Origin: Ligula intestinalis
Lineage: Eukaryota; Platyhelminthes; Cestoda; Diphyllobothriidea; Diphyllobothriidae
Length of the DNA: 64,000 nucleotides
NCBI GenBank assembly: GCA_036362985.1
Contig: JAYGXS010000007.1
Coordinates: 9,318,439-9,382,438, forward strand
Reading direction: 5' to 3'
The notes under the pieces: model-generated
The model's input: only the letters and a program-made list of their open reading frames with translations
What the model was told of the DNA's origin: nothing
The model's database searches: none
Shown: piece after piece, positions 33,101-44,864 of the stretch
Position numbering within the stretch: the stretch's first letter is position 1
Layout of the letters: each line of letters opens with the position of its first letter
Program-made: the position numbers and the translations under genes

Positions 33101-36100
33101 CGTAAAGTTGGCGACACGACAGGTCTTGAGGAAGGCTCTTACCTGTGCGAAGAGAGCGCAATGTGTTTAACCTAGGAAATGCTAGTAACCTTTCAAAGTA
33201 AAAATGTCTTCCTCATTAGGGCCTATTACAATAACTGCAATAATTGGCAAGACAACGTAGACTTCCCGTGGCGGGGCTCGAGTCACGTAACCGCCTATCG
33301 TGAATATGCCTGATCGAAACCGGCAAGGTAATGAGCCCGTGGCGCAGTATTTAGAGCAGTTGACTTTTAACCAACAGGTCGCGGGTTCGACTCTCGGATG
33401 CAGCAACACCTGGGATTGAGTGTCGCAGACTGGTGGCGGCTAAAGGGTCAGAAATGATCATTCTCGTCGCTGCTGCTATCGTCGGTAATGCCATTCTGTT
33501 ACAGTAACTACTGGTTACAATCATGAAAACGAATTCGGTCGTCAGCATAGATATGATCAGGATAAAGAAGAGGCCCAGAAACTTGGGGTTTTTCGCTTGC
33601 TTGCTTGTTACGGCTGTGATCATGCCTGATCTAGCCGGCCTCAATGATGTCACGAACGGTACCTCTCCATGCGTGGCGATTGGCAGCAGCTGATCTCGAA
33701 AGCTCCACCCTGCCTCTTTTCCAGCGACGGAGGCCGAAGAGAGAAGGTCCAAGAACTGCTTCCATTTCTTGACGGATGGCGTCCAGCCAGGCCTTCAGTT
33801 TCCCTCCTCTTCGACGTTTCCAGGTGGGCTGAGGTGTCGGGTCGAGGGCAGCATAGGTAAGGTCGTGGGGCGGACGACGGAGAACGTGTCAAAACCACCT
33901 CAGTCGCCTTTCTTGAATGGCCTGAGATATCCTCGTGATACGATCGCAGCGGATGTGGACTGTCTCATTTGAGATGAAGTCGCTATACTTAACTCGCAGG
34001 ATCGTCCTCAGGCACTGGTGGTCAAAGACCTCCAGTCTTCGCTCATCTTCAGCGCGCACAGCCCAGCATTCACATCCATAGAGGAGGACTGACCGGATGG
34101 ATGCACGGTATACACGAATCTTCGTGGCGATGGACATGTCACGTCGGATCCATAGGCGCTTTTGAAGGATTGAGAAAACCCAGTGACTAGCATCGATACG
34201 GGAGGCAATGTCGTCCTTGCTCTGCTCATTCGGTAGCAGCCTCGCCCCGAGGTATTTAAAGCTGTCTACTTCTTCAAGTTGATGACCATTAATCCCCAGG
34301 GGTGCCTTTTCCTGGTCAGGGATGCAGCTCGAGAACAACTTCGTCTTTCCGGAATCTATGGACATGCCTACCGACATAGCGATCTCATTTAACCGCGACA
34401 CTACTGACTGTAGAACATCAAAGTTTGAGGCTAACAGTGCAATATCATCGGCGTAGTCAATATCAGTAAGTCGGCGTCCGGGTGCAAGTTCAACACCGTC
34501 CTCTTCGTGTAGGGCTTTGCCGAGAATCCAGTCAATGACGTAGTTAAACAGAATGGGCGAAAGGACGCAGCTCTGTCGGACACAAGACCGGATATCGAAC
34601 GACTGAGAGATTGTTGTGGACCAGGACTCGTGCGGTGGTAGACTGATAGTAGGCCTTAATCATCGCAATGAGTTTGGTCGGCATTCCATCCAGTTCCATT
34701 ATCCGCCACAGGGACTTACGATGGATAGAATCAAATGCGGCGGCAAAGTCGACGAAGCAAACGGCCGTCGGTTGCTGGTAGCTATGACGGAATTCTAGAG
34801 TGCGCCTCAGTGTCAATATTTGATCCGCAATCCAAGCCCAGCTCTGAATCTGGCTTGGTTGGGTCGTGTCCTGGAGTCACGTACAGACTGGAAGCGCCTG
34901 AGAAGAACAACAGCGAAGATCTTTGCAGCAACATCGATAAGACTTATGCCACGGTAGTTCTCGCATCTTGTCTTATCTCCCTTCTTGTGGAAAGGTACAA
35001 GGATACCTGAGCCCCAGTTATCGGGAACGGTCTCTTCTCGCCACGCCTGTACAATTACCTCATGGAGCCGAGGAGCCAGGGTGTCGACACAGGACTTGTA
35101 GATTTCTGCAGGAATACCGTCCTCTCCGCACGCCTTGTTGTTGCGTAGCCTCTGCATTGCATTGGTAACTTCGTCTTCGGAAGGGATGTCACGACACTGC
35201 GTAGGCAAGAGAGGATTGAAAATCCGCTGTGGAGGATAGGGAGGGTGTGATGGCTTGTTCATCAAAGTTGAGTAGGTGATCGAAGTGTTCACGCCAGCGA
35301 TCGACCTTGGCCGAGTTGTCGGCAATAAATCCTCCATTCACATCGCGAACAGAATCACAAAGTCTCGGGGGCTTACCACTAACCTGGCGTATGATTTGGT
35401 ACAATTTTCGGGTGTCACCAACATTAGAAGCCTGCTCCATAGAAGTCGCCGTTTCGGACCAATACTTCTGCCGGTAATCTCTAGCCGACTTTGCTGTCAG
35501 CTTTCGAAGTTGACGGAAGGAGGCATCGTTCCTTGACCTGGCTCGAGTCGTCTCGGCCGATAGCTGCAGGGTTCTTCCGCTAATCCAGTCACTGCGGCGC
35601 CGCTGAGTGAAGCCGAGAATCTTCTCAGCTGCCCCATAGATGGATGTCTTCAGTGATGGCCACTTGCTACTGCCCTCGTCAGTCTGGGTCATAAGACGGG
35701 ATAGGATTTCTGTGCTTAGAGCCTCGATAGTGTTGGTTTGCCGGAGCTTTGCGACATCAAGGCGTCTCGCACGTGGCAGTTTGGGCACAGATGAGAGGTG
35801 AACCTTTAGGCGCGTGCGAACGAGAACATGGTCAGACCCGTGGACGTTACCAGTTTCGGCACCTCGCATCGACCTGCTATCGTGGACCCAGCTGCGAAAC
35901 CGTGAACCAACTAGAATGTAATCGATCTGACTGGCGGTACGGCCATCGTTCGAATACCAAGTCAGTAGATGTTTGTGAGGATGCTGAAAGCATGTGTTGG
36001 TAACAAACAGTCGGTTCTGTTCGGCAAATTGCAGCATCCTCTCACCATTTTCCGTTCGAGAGCCAAGCCCAAAACGACCAAGGTGGCTGTTTGTCGGGTC

Positions 36101-39100
36101 ACCGGGCCCAGTCCGGCCATTCCAGTCCCCGGCAACAATTAGCAGATCTCGACGAGGGAGTCGTTCAGCTAGCTCCTGCAGCTGCGAGTAGAAATTATCT
36201 TTCTCTTGCTGTCCAGCCGCCGACGTAGGTGCATACACAGATACGACCGAGATGTTCGTAAAATGGCCTTTTAGTCGAACATAGGCCATTCGGTCGTTGA
36301 CTGCTTCCCATGCTAGAAGTGCACGGTTAGCTTCTTCCGAGAGGGCAATAGCCACACCGTGTCTACCAGATGAGTCACTCGGACCGCTGTGATACAAGGT
36401 GAAATAAGAATCGACCCCCGGGATTTTGATTTCTCGGGCGCCTGAGTCGGAATGTCGGACCTCTGACAAGCAACAAACATCCACGTGATATTCATGGAGA
36501 CTGTGCGCTGTCAGACTTTGAGTACCAGGTTCCAGAAATGTTCGCACATTCCAGCATCCAATACCAAGAGTCCGTTTTTTGTTTAGCAGTTCAGCTTGCA
36601 CATTATTCGCCCGCACCACCGGACAAGGGTTGCGGAGCGCGTCGATTCCCGCGGACGCCGTAGCATGGGTCGTAAAATCGTAAATTGACATGTTCATGAG
36701 GTTTCTCGGGAATTTTGAATACAGGCGGGTCCCCAACGGCCCCTCGGATTCTTTGTTCGAGGTTGTCTCCTCTAGCACTTTGGCTCAAGAACCTAACCAC
36801 AAGGCAGTGGTGTGGGTGGCAAGTAAACCTATTTAATGGCGGTTCACGCTCGCCATGTCACAGTGTCGTCATTGGGCCTTGCGGTATTTTATAAGGCAGT
36901 CGGTGCGCTAGACCTCAGCTCACCGCGCCCTGGTAACACTGTCGCTGCTGTATTCGCGACTGCTTATTCGCCAGACCTGGGAGCCTGCTTATTTCGCCGC
37001 TTACCTTCACTGAAAACCACCCGTGGACGTGCCAGGTAGCCTGCAGCTTGGCTAACGGGTAACCCTCCTATCCCGGGTAACCCGCCTTCATCTACAGCCC
37101 GCCTTCATCTAGAATTTGGGGTCAGGGAACAAAGTACGGGCGATGTAGCGGCCCACACATATACGGCCTTTGATATATGCATTAGCTTTCGATTACCCCA
37201 AATACCCATATCGGCCTGAACTAGATCGATGAACACTAGACTATTATCATATTCCCAATCGAAAGTGACAAAACGATAGGCCCATGGTTCAACGGTACAC
37301 TCTGTGGCTTAAAGGTCGCGGTTTCGAATCTCAGGTGATTTACGTCTGGGAATGGATACGACTGGCTGATGACGGCTAATAAGCCAGAAGTGACCATTCT
37401 GGTTTCCCTTGTCTTTGTCAGTTGCACCTTATATCCACATATACAAGGCAGTGATTTCAAAGAAATCGGTTACCACTACCTAAATACGACTCCCTGAGTC
37501 AAATAAAAAGATGGTATCAAAGGGGACAGCAAGAGAGCCCAATAAAACTCAACGTCGTGATGGTCAACTTATTTCTCATGAGGAGAATGTTGTCGGACCG
37601 CTGGCTGCAGGTCAGTCAACTCGAAACCGTACACCAAGATGTACATACTCAACCGCGTCGAGTTTGGCACGAACGCATCCGGTGTGGCAGCATTTGCTGT
37701 CGAAACATTGACGGTATTTAAGCTACTACAGGATGGCAGCAATACGCAGTTAAAGCTACTTTAAACATTGACTGAAAAGCAGACTGAAATATCACAGAGA
37801 TAAATGGTATCAAACAGCCAAAAGCAGGTTACCTCTGTGACAGCCGGGAGGCAGTACTCTGGGAAGGCGACAGAGCCCGCATACAGGGTGAGAGCTTCGG
37901 CCAAAAAATCGTGCAACCAAGAGCAGACAGCATCCAGACAGGCTGTTTCGCGTCGCTGGCTAGGGGAAAAGTGCAACATCAGTCGGAGATCCATTGGAGC
38001 GCTAGAGGCCATCGAGGAGCGCTTGTTAAAATCGAAGAGACGGAACACGTCCAGCAGCAAGGGTAGGCTGGGTACCAGACTGGTGCCAAACGGGGACACG
38101 CCCGCAGATTCGTCCGCGGGTGCGTCGTCGTCGGAAAACCGGTTACGCAGATGAAGAACTCCAGCAAGAATATGAAGACATTCAACGCAGTGGAATCGGA
38201 GAGCTATCCAACGGCTTCCCGGACTTAGGCTACAAGCCGAAATCATGTTTAAGGGCAAATTAAACAGAGCAGATAAAGGTTCAGACAACCTATTCTTTTG
38301 TCTTGCTAATGACAATGAACAGGGACTCGTTGCAGGCAAGTATTTCCAAACGTCTGAGACTAAAAAAGGGGTCTACCAGGGTAGATCGCTCTTTCTTTCT
38401 GTCACGGCATCACGCATGTACTGAACAAAGACTACTAGAAATTAAGCGGTATTTCGCTGGTCAAACCCATATCTTGATGTAAAACCCGATTTTAAGATAG
38501 CCTTGCTATCCGCCGTCTTGTGAATCACACGAGTAATCCTACCCAGGGTAATATTAAGACCTATTACTCTGGGTGGCAAATCTTAATTTAAAAAAAAACA
38601 ATCTGAAAAAAGAGAGGCTTACCTAACTGTGCCTAGGATGACTTGCACAAGGGGATGTATAAGTGTTCGGATAAGTTCTGAGGAAGTAGCATTCCGAGCG
38701 ACAAATTCCGACCAAAACCGCAAACTGCAAATAAACTGCCAGTTGTAAACTGCGCGTGTATCCTCCTAAAATCAGAAGGAAACAATTGTTTACGGTATGA
38801 TTTTAAGTTAACACACAATTTTAGTAGCAGAACGTTGGATCGAAAGATGAACTCATAAGGGTCAGAATAATTAGTTTTTGTTCAAACTTAATGAGAAAGG
38901 TGCACATTATAATCGTCAAAAATGTTCTACATGATATTTTGCATACGTGGACGCAACGAACCGAAACTAAAGATATACGAGGCAGCCAAATATGAAAGTA
39001 CTTTGAATTGTCCCTGTCTAATGATTTCGTGAGACAATTAAAAGGGAATAAACAAGAGTGGGCTAGCTGTAATACCGTTGTTGAGTCTAAAATTTGATAT

Positions 39101-39713
39101 AAATGGATGTTTTTTCTTGAATAAGTGATACTGAAACTGACTATGGGTGAAACGAGAAGTGATGGGAAATATACTAGGACGGACACGAAAAAGCCCTCAA
39201 ACGTGAGAAAAAAATCATGAAATTGATAGATACCTTGCTTGCTCGAAGAAAGGCCTTTCGAATAGTAATTGCCAGCTGCCGAATAAAAACGAAGGCATGT
39301 TTGTAAGCTTCGTTTACATCTAAGGAGTAGAATTCCAAAAGTCCATTTTTCATAAAGTTGTTTTTTCCAATGTTGGAGCCATAGATGAACTTGGAACTTT
39401 TCACGTACACAAGATACATTCCCTAGTGAATACATATAAATAAATTGAAAAAAAATTACTCGTGAGCAACTACTAAAATAGTCTGGATTCTTCTTAACAG
39501 CTTTCATTAATATAATCAGGGCAAGAATACGTCGAGAATCGTCATCCTGACTCCAGACTACGCACATTTTCTAAGACAAAGGTTAGGTAAATGAAACAAA
39601 TAAACCTTCATTAAGGCCTGGAGTAACTTTGGGTACTTGGAAAACTTTCCGATATTATTGAGAATCTTCCTCAGATCAAGTACACTCTCTTCTAGCATTG
39701 CCTTTAGCTGACC
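26361..39713 (-). CDS. NOC2L: Nucleolar complex protein 2 (NOC2L), 3' eight exons
   Basis: NOC2/Rix3 family proteins act in the nucleolus and nucleus in 60S pre-ribosome maturation, pairing with Noc1/Mak21 and then Noc3. Exons in transcript order: 39713-39606, 39570-39460, 39422-39234, 38765-38623, 38229-37833, 33142-33002, 30463-30344 and 27107-26361. Phases agree throughout and sum to 651 codons plus TAA. Family motifs: KMCVVWSQDDDSRRILAL, MYLVYVKSSKF, YKHAFVFIRQLAITIRKA, AVYNWQFICSLRFWSEF, HPLVQVILG, LRFHCVECLHIL, FLKTCRVANF, LLSYYAIHRKARVLELTG. The last exon is an acidic then lysine-rich tail. N-terminal exons (about 300 residues in known relatives) were not located. An RTE LINE sits in the 33142-37833 intron. 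One intron appears to be GC-AG. Confidence 0.92.
27285..27540 (-). mobile_element. Two tRNA-headed SINE pieces in a NOC2L intron
   Basis: At 27425-27535 the plus strand reads 'agccgtcatcagccga', 'aagtggtgcaccacccc', 'agggctcgaactcgcgacct' and 'ctgagccacgcgcccc', which is the complement of a head-plus-tail SINE. A shorter piece with 'ataagccgtggtcagccagt' and 'cataccgaaacccaagg' lies at 27287-27330. Both are minus-strand copies. The hammerhead core is incomplete. Confidence 0.65.
27540..28320. other. NOC2L intron, no confident feature
   Basis: Short frames only. 'gggaagtcatgcaagatgcg' near 28210 has an inverted relative near 29125-29180, hinting at an unrecognised repeat around the next foldback elements. 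Confidence 0.4.
28322..28985. mobile_element. Foldback element, copy 3, right end truncated
   Basis: It starts 'tcaggatgctatctttttaa' with 'ttactgacca', then 'gctagcaaattacgccttct'. The opposite arm has 'aaagaaggcataatatgcta' near 28853 and runs to about 28985, where the expected terminal bases are missing. Same family as 6405 and 18258. No coding. Confidence 0.7.
29353..30085. mobile_element. Foldback element, copy 4
   Basis: Starts 'tcaggatatctattctcg' and ends '...agggccgacatcctga', the inverted terminus of the family. The arms are more diverged than in copies 1 and 2. The interior is AT-rich with no recognisable coding. Confidence 0.55.
30344..30463 (-). CDS. NOC2L: NOC2L exon with YYAIHRKARVLELTG, GC-AG intron downstream
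   Basis: A 120-base exon, phase 0 at both ends. It encodes TAVEAGLASATDSPLLSYY and IHRKARVLELTGLAERFKNE, aligning with the conserved LYYSHWRKLRDREIQLE-type segment of NOC2. The acceptor is 'catacag'. The only donor that keeps frame with the exon at 27107 is GAG|GCGAGT, a GC donor with otherwise good consensus. The nearby GT four bases downstream would shift the frame and give an early stop. Confidence 0.88.
30490..33001. other. NOC2L intron between 33002 and 30463
   Basis: AT-rich sequence. A PLE-like scrap at 31265-31375 (minus strand, translating to SDDCFKRESETSGK, which resembles the PLE 3' region) is the only recognisable element. Confidence 0.45.
33002..33142 (-). CDS. NOC2L: NOC2L exon with FLKTCRVANF
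   Basis: A 141-base exon, phase 0 at both ends; the acceptor is 'tcgcacag' and the donor 'gtaagt'. It encodes VRAFLKTCRVANFTRNFKVL and VKKVTEHADFVKKKRSSIK, then NLTDTQAI. This matches the conserved K-S/A-F-L-R/K-x-C-x-V-A-N segment and basic helix of the family. Confidence 0.92.
33325..33480 (+). mobile_element. tRNA-headed SINE copy
   Basis: 'gagcccgtggcgcagtattt' (A-box region) and 'gcgggttcgactctc' (B box) begin a SINE that ends 'ctggtggcggctaaaggg' and 'tcagaaatgatcattc'. The hammerhead core is degraded. It lies antisense within the NOC2L intron, just outside the RTE 3' end. Confidence 0.75.
33590..36850 (-). mobile_element. RTE-type non-LTR retrotransposon, frame-broken
   Basis: The frame at 36778-35189 encodes an apurinic-type endonuclease: IGCWNVRTF, CCLSEVRHS (catalytic Glu), VAGDWNGRTG, GSDHVLVRTRL. 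A reverse transcriptase follows: ACGEDGIPAEIY, VPFHKKGDKTRCENYRG, VCFVDFAAAFDSIHRK, the YADD box near 34460, then a C-terminal region with KYLGARLLP. At least three frame changes (near 35.2, 34.8 and 34.6 kb) and another near 33.9 kb split the frame, so the copy is inactive. The 3' end is marked by a GCTTGCTT-type repeat near 33597-33607. It sits in a NOC2L intron in the gene's own orientation. Confidence 0.88.
36851..37832. other. NOC2L intron beside the RTE
   Basis: Possible RTE 5' untranslated sequence up to about 37060, then the SINE at 37275, then sequence to the donor at 37832 without a recognised element. Confidence 0.4.
37275..37430 (+). mobile_element. tRNA-headed SINE copy with recognisable hammerhead tail
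   Basis: The head is 'cccatggttcaacggtacac', with a B-box-like 'gcggtttcgaatctc'. The tail has 'gactggctgatgacggct' at 37360, 'aataagccagaagtgacc' and 'attctggt'. CTGATGA at 37366-37372 is intact. GAAA is replaced by GAAG and the stem III palindrome is broken, so it is probably inactive. Confidence 0.8.
37833..38229 (-). CDS. NOC2L: NOC2L exon, longest core exon
   Basis: 397 bases; the acceptor is 'cttgtag' and the donor 'gtaacc'. It encodes LSPGSRWIALRFHCVECLHI, then PSLPLLLDVFRLFDFNKRSS, and FPEYCLPAVTE at the end. It corresponds to the R-F-x-P-L-R-x-H-C segment and following helical repeats of NOC2. The first base completes a codon split at 38623. Confidence 0.93.
38623..38765 (-). CDS. 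NOC2L: NOC2L exon with AVYNWQF
   Basis: The acceptor is 'gattttag' and the donor 'gtaagc'. It encodes EDTRAVYNWQFICSLRFWSE, FVARNATSSELIRTL and IHPLVQVILGTV, matching the family's S-V-Y-N-W-Q and P-L-x-Q-V-I-x-G motifs. Starts in phase 0 and ends two bases into a codon. Confidence 0.94.
39234..39422 (-). CDS. NOC2L: NOC2L exon with KHAFVFIRQLAI
   Basis: 189 bases, phase 0 at both ends; the acceptor is 'cactag' and the donor 'gtatct'. It encodes GMYLVYVKSSKFIYGSNIGK and LDVNEAYKHAFVFIRQLAIT. The Y-x-H-A-F-x-F-I-R-Q-L-A-I block is the most conserved stretch of NOC2 proteins. Confidence 0.95.
39460..39570 (-). CDS. NOC2L: NOC2L exon with KMCVVWSQDDDS
   Basis: 111 bases, phase 0 at both ends; the acceptor is 'gtcttag' and the donor 'gtaatt'. 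It encodes KMCVVWSQDDDSRRILALII, then LMKAVKKNPDYFSSCSR. This aligns with the family's W-S-x-G-E-E-S-x-R-V-L-A segment. The next intron is only 37 bases (39423-39459), the shortest in the gene. Confidence 0.92.
39606..39713 (-). CDS. NOC2L: NOC2L exon, most upstream one found
   Basis: 108 bases, phase 0 at both ends; the acceptor is 'cttttag' and the donor 'gtttat'. It encodes GQLKAMLEESVLDLRKIL and NNIGKFSKYPKLLQALMK, aligning with the region just before the conserved V-W-S motif. The intron to the next exon is 35 bases. Exons further upstream should exist but were not identified. Confidence 0.85.
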
Positions 39714-42700
39714 CTAAAAGGGTTAGACCTAAGGGGAGACACAAACCATGGCTGCTGGGAAGATCTTGCTCGCTTAATTAAAAAATTATATTAAGATGTA
39801 AGCCCAGTTCAGAGAACTTAATCAACGAAGTGCAATACGCAACAATCTACTGCCCGAGCAAGAGTGGACGAGCAAAAACGCGAGGCGAAAACCGAATAAG
39901 CCGCGGTTAATTCTGGTTATTTTTAAGAATTATAGTTTCGTTTTTACAATTGCTCACTTTGGATTTTAATTATTTAACAAAAGTTGTCAATTACTTATGA
40001 TCCTATGATATCTTACGAGATCTGTGTTGGCGATTTCGGTGCTGCGTATTAAAATAAGAAGTCGTCTGAAAGTAATCTCCGTTTGATTATAAATAGATGT
40101 CGTAAAGGAAAAGGTGGTGAAATCTATGGAATTAGACGAATCACTCCTGGAGGACAAAAATTATTAAATGGCTATTATTTTCACGAATTTTTCATCACTG
40201 CTAGCAGCACGCCATCGCAGATAGAACATATGAGTCTGGTTATACAAGGGCAATAATTCGGGATCTCTGGATACGAGCACTTCAACTTCTGGATTCTACG
40301 GTGCCCTTGCACAATCTTTCCAAATGTTAGTTCATTGAAATGAGCCTAATATGAATATGCTGTAATGTCGGGGGAGCATACTCCACGAAGTAGAATGAAA
40401 AGTAGAAAGATCCCTGAACAGCTTGGGTCTCGAAAAACACACTTCGATTCGAACAATATGGTTTACTCAATTAATTTTTGGTACCGATATGTTAGTTAAT
40501 AAACAAGCACCGATTTCACTTATACTGACCAAAGAAAGCCATCGCAACTGATACACACCATCAGTTACTCTACAAAAACCGAAACGCTGAAATAAGGAGA
40601 TCCTTTCTCAGTTGATAAAGCCCCTCCTCGTCAGCCGATTACAGTCTGTATGCATTAACACTGCGACATGAATGCTTGTGTCAGATGTAAGAGGTTTACC
40701 TCGCTACGGACATTAAATATCTTACTCTCTATTTATTCATGGGGGAATTAATTTATTAGAATCCTGGGGAGTCATCCTAGCAGACACCTTAGTCTAGCAA
40801 GCTATAGAAGGTGCTACTGAGGCATGAAACTTAAAAACGTTATTAAACTCCTACTATTGATGACTTCTGCCTTTTGAAATTGTGTTGCGGCTAATGAAGA
40901 AGTAGGTGAATAAGTTTTAATAGCTAGATCGTTTTCTATACGACGTTGTTGGTGTTACCCTCTGTTTCCTTTTCCACTGTTTTGTCGTTTTTTGTCGATT
41001 TTTGAAGCATAAGGATGCTACATATTGAAATTGTGAACTTACGTTACTCTTTTTAGATATTCACGCTCACCTTAGGCATTATGCATGTTGGCCTTTTTAG
41101 AAAGAAGAATGTGAATTCGATCGTTAAGTATATTTATTTCCGTAGCCGTCACAAAACAGAGAAAATGTTCATAAGAACAGAAGTCAGTCTAGACCAACTC
41201 ATGCGCGGTCTTCTCCCTTACAACAAGCACAATTCAAGCACTCAATAACGTGTTCATAGTTTCAGTGGTCACGGTTACCTGCATAGTAAAACAAATCGGC
41301 ACTGTGCCTACCGACAGTGAAAATATCATCAGGTGACGGGGAACAGTCATACCCTTCTACAGTGTATCGGTCTATGCACACATAACATCCACACACTCAT
41401 GTAATTCCTGCAGTTCAAAAATGCAGTCCTGTCCCACCTTCTCCTCGGCTTATGTCCATCTTTCATCCATGAGCCGGCTGTGTTGGGAACAATTTCGGCA
41501 AAAAATGGATAAATACGTGGCTTCCCGATCGAAGCCTGTGCCGTAGCTCGATGCACATTTTAGGAGCACTTTATCTAAGATTATGCATCAAATTTTCCTT
41601 TCAGGAAGTACACCTGCAATTTAGAATATTAAGGTATGTGTGCATTATTCAGTTTGTTTGCGCTTATGCCTGCCAGGCCAAGGCTAATTTGGAACGTGCA
41701 ACTATGGTGCATAACCCCAGAACTGTCATGCGATCGTCTCATGCAGGCCTTTGTTTGCAGGGGGACGGCGCGATTGCAATTGCTGCCTCTGTTATGCTAC
41801 AAAACCGTTTGCCAACAAGCCCAGAAGTGTGTCACTACAAACCCTAATCCAGAAGCAGTTTATTGGCAGGTTACCTAACAGAATTTCTATTATTTTCGCC
41901 CTGCAGCCACACCCTTCGAATATTCATAAGGAACGTTATCAAATTAAGTCTACTGTCTTTATTATAACAATGTCGAGGCATCCATCTTGTTCGAGTGTAA
42001 AAAGACTCCAAGCGGCCGTAACATACAAATGGTAACACACCACCATCTAGCGTGGTTAAAAGTTGGTACCGATATGAAAATGCAAAGCCTATTTTAGGTA
42101 GTGGTATCCGTTATAATTATTTGTGGCCTGGTTGAAGAAACTTCAGTTGCCGAATTATGTCTTTTAAGAACTGATTTATCTCTGGATAGGAACACTGAAT
42201 GCATAATTAACAGTACACGCCTCGAACACAAACGAGGGTCCTCATCAATAATTTCTGAATGGGAAGCCACCATCAAAAGAAAATAAGCGAAAAGACATAT
42301 TGATCACCATTTGTTCCCCGTCAAATACATCCTATCAATACTCCGGGAAACCATGAAATAACACTCGTAGATATAGACAAAGTAGTTTTTGGAAATGTAT
42401 CCCAGATTACTGTCCGTCCGCAGCTGGAATACGGGTTTGGGCTAGCTCCTGTACATAAAAAGACCATTAACTAGTGGAAATGGTTCAAATGAGGACGAAA
42501 AATTAAAAAAAGGTCAAACATCTTTATCAGACCACTGTAGGCGTGACACACTTAATATTCTTCCCTTGAGTACAGGCAGGTGCGAAGAGTTTTCATAAAG
42601 CCATGCGGACGTTTGACGCATCAGGTCTGTGACCTGCATCCCAATTACTTGGTAAACTTAGAAAAACCTTTGCCACTTATATGTGCGTGTTCAGTCGTGT

Positions 42701-44860
42701 TCGCTGTGATTGGCTCATGCCTTGAAAGGACATAACAGGACGTAGTAATGCCAGACACAACCGTCGCACTTACAAAGAAACTGGATGAATATTAACCTTA
42801 AAGACACTATTAAAGCCTAGAGGAGAGCATTGTTACACTAAAAAAAACCTATAAATTACAATTGTATATATAAGTGCGCATAATATTTAACCATTAAGGG
42901 TTTCTGGGCCTAAAAAACTTGCTAGAAAAAGAAACATATCTTCTTCAAAACCTTATTGGGAAGCCATTCCGCATAATATGGTCACAGGGATATCGATCAT
43001 CAATAATAAGAGAAATATAAACCTCAACAAGAGATATACGCAGTCCAGAAGAAGAGAGTCGGTCAACTCTCCTGAATCTAGACAAGGGAATGACGCAAGT
43101 TCGATAAAGCCACGCAGGGCGAAGTCAATCTTGGGAAAATGTGTATGTCAGTGGAATAAGAGAGATGCCTGCTTTTATGTGACTTCAGAAGGCAGTTCAT
43201 GTGGCATGCGATTGGTCTGAAAGTTTGCGCAAAATTAGGGGGATTTCGTGTACCGAGGCTCATAATTGCCTCAGCAAACAGGGAAGGTGATGCTTGCGTG
43301 GTTTTCGAAGCAGCCGCGGCTAATTTGGTAAAGAAAGGGAGGGCACGGACAGCTAGATCTCCACAAAGATACTTCACAGGTCTGTAGTGGACCTCAACGC
43401 AACCGTTGACTCATCACACGAACGCTGTGGTTACCGTGATGGCCGACCCCTGGCCTGTCTCCCACTCAAGGACCAGGGCCACCTGCTGACACACACGGCT
43501 TAATTTCGCGCAATGCAACCAATCACCACCAGTCTATCGAGACAAAGCATGAATTCGGTGGCCACCCGGGATGACTGCTGTCAGAGGACACTTGGAATTC
43601 CGCCTGGGAGCGTCGCGGTCGTAGTGACGCCACCCTCTCCCACTGGCCTCGTGGTCGGACGCCTTGCAAGATCGATTGGCAACTTTCCCCTAACATTTAT
43701 GTAAACAATACACTGGTCCGTCTACGCAGCCTTTCCAAGACTTCTCCCATCTCCTAAGGATTTGGGCCTGGAAGATTGTTGCTGTTTGGGTTAACCCTTG
43801 TAGCCGTAACACCTATAGGCCTTCATCTTCGCTAGTCGAAACAGTGGTTTCTTGAGGCAGAAAGAGACCGGCAGAATTGTGGAGAAAACAACGAATCCGA
43901 AAGGGGGCTGAGGGAGCTAATTTTGGCACCAGTGTGCACTCGACCGGAACGGTACCAACGGAGGAGGGCGGCCACATTATTTCTGCAAGAGATTCACAGT
44001 CAGGTGGCTCAGGGGAAAAGGAACAGGTTTCGTAGGAGGGAAACGATTAAATTTCGTCCAGGCAAGATTTCACCCGGAGAAGGGCGTACAGAATTTCGAA
44101 CTTGCTCTTGTAACTTACCATACTAATAATCCTAGTACTAGCTAAAAGACCCAGATAGTGTTTCGCCAGTATTCTTCCGCTGCTTGACACAGCTGGGAGG
44201 GGCCCGGCTTATCATTGGGACCCCAGCTTTCCGTTCGCTATCTGTTTGATATACTGGTTTTAAGAGTTTATCTGTATAATGTCTTTTGAAACTATTTTTT
44301 GTTCGTTGTATACATCAGTGTATTTACGGTTTATTCGCATAGACCAAAAGTATATGTGCATATTCTGGCTGTAACCCGTCCAGCACTGCGTTATATGGAC
44401 ATGCTGCCATCGGACAGACTGTAGTAGTATATATTGATGTTGTTACTTACCATAATGTGTGTGTGTGTGTTAGTTCAACAATCGCAAGCGAAGTTGTCCA
44501 CCATTTGCCCAAGAGCAGGAACAGTGACTGTGGTCAGGTATAGTGATAGTAGTCCCACCACTACCTACCCCACTCTTACCCCACTCAACTGTGTTTAAAC
44601 GGCGACACGACAAGTCGAGATGGCCGCACAGAGAAAGGGCGTAGGCCGCAGCCATAAACAACGCCTAAACCTAGAATATAGTGACAGCAGACTTTTCGCC
44701 GGTACTACTGCACTGTCTACTCTCACTCACCTATAGTAGGCGTCTAACCCGATTCTAAGAAGCCAGGCCTCTTTCTGCTAAACAATCACTTCTGCTATTT
44801 TTAATGTTACTGTTAGGGTGCATCCGAGTAATATGTTCGCTAGTACAATTTCAGTCTGTA
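39714..44860. other. No recognised gene; NOC2L 5' exons expected hereabouts
   Basis: About 5 kb of AT-rich sequence with short frames only. If NOC2L is intact, roughly 300 N-terminal codons should lie here or further upstream (up to 47.5 kb). I could not find an exon matching the family's N-terminal half. 'ttggtaccgatatg' occurs twice (40479 and 42063). Confidence 0.4.
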
Positions 44861-44864
44861 TTGT

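Noticed and set aside
34735..36191. Several plus-strand open frames across 34.7-36.2 kb
   Set aside because: They are antisense shadows of the RTE endonuclease and reverse transcriptase frames.
38821..39567. 248-codon minus-strand frame read as one protein
   Set aside because: It runs through two short NOC2L introns and changes to the wrong frame after 39460. The spliced exons match the family; the continuous frame does not.
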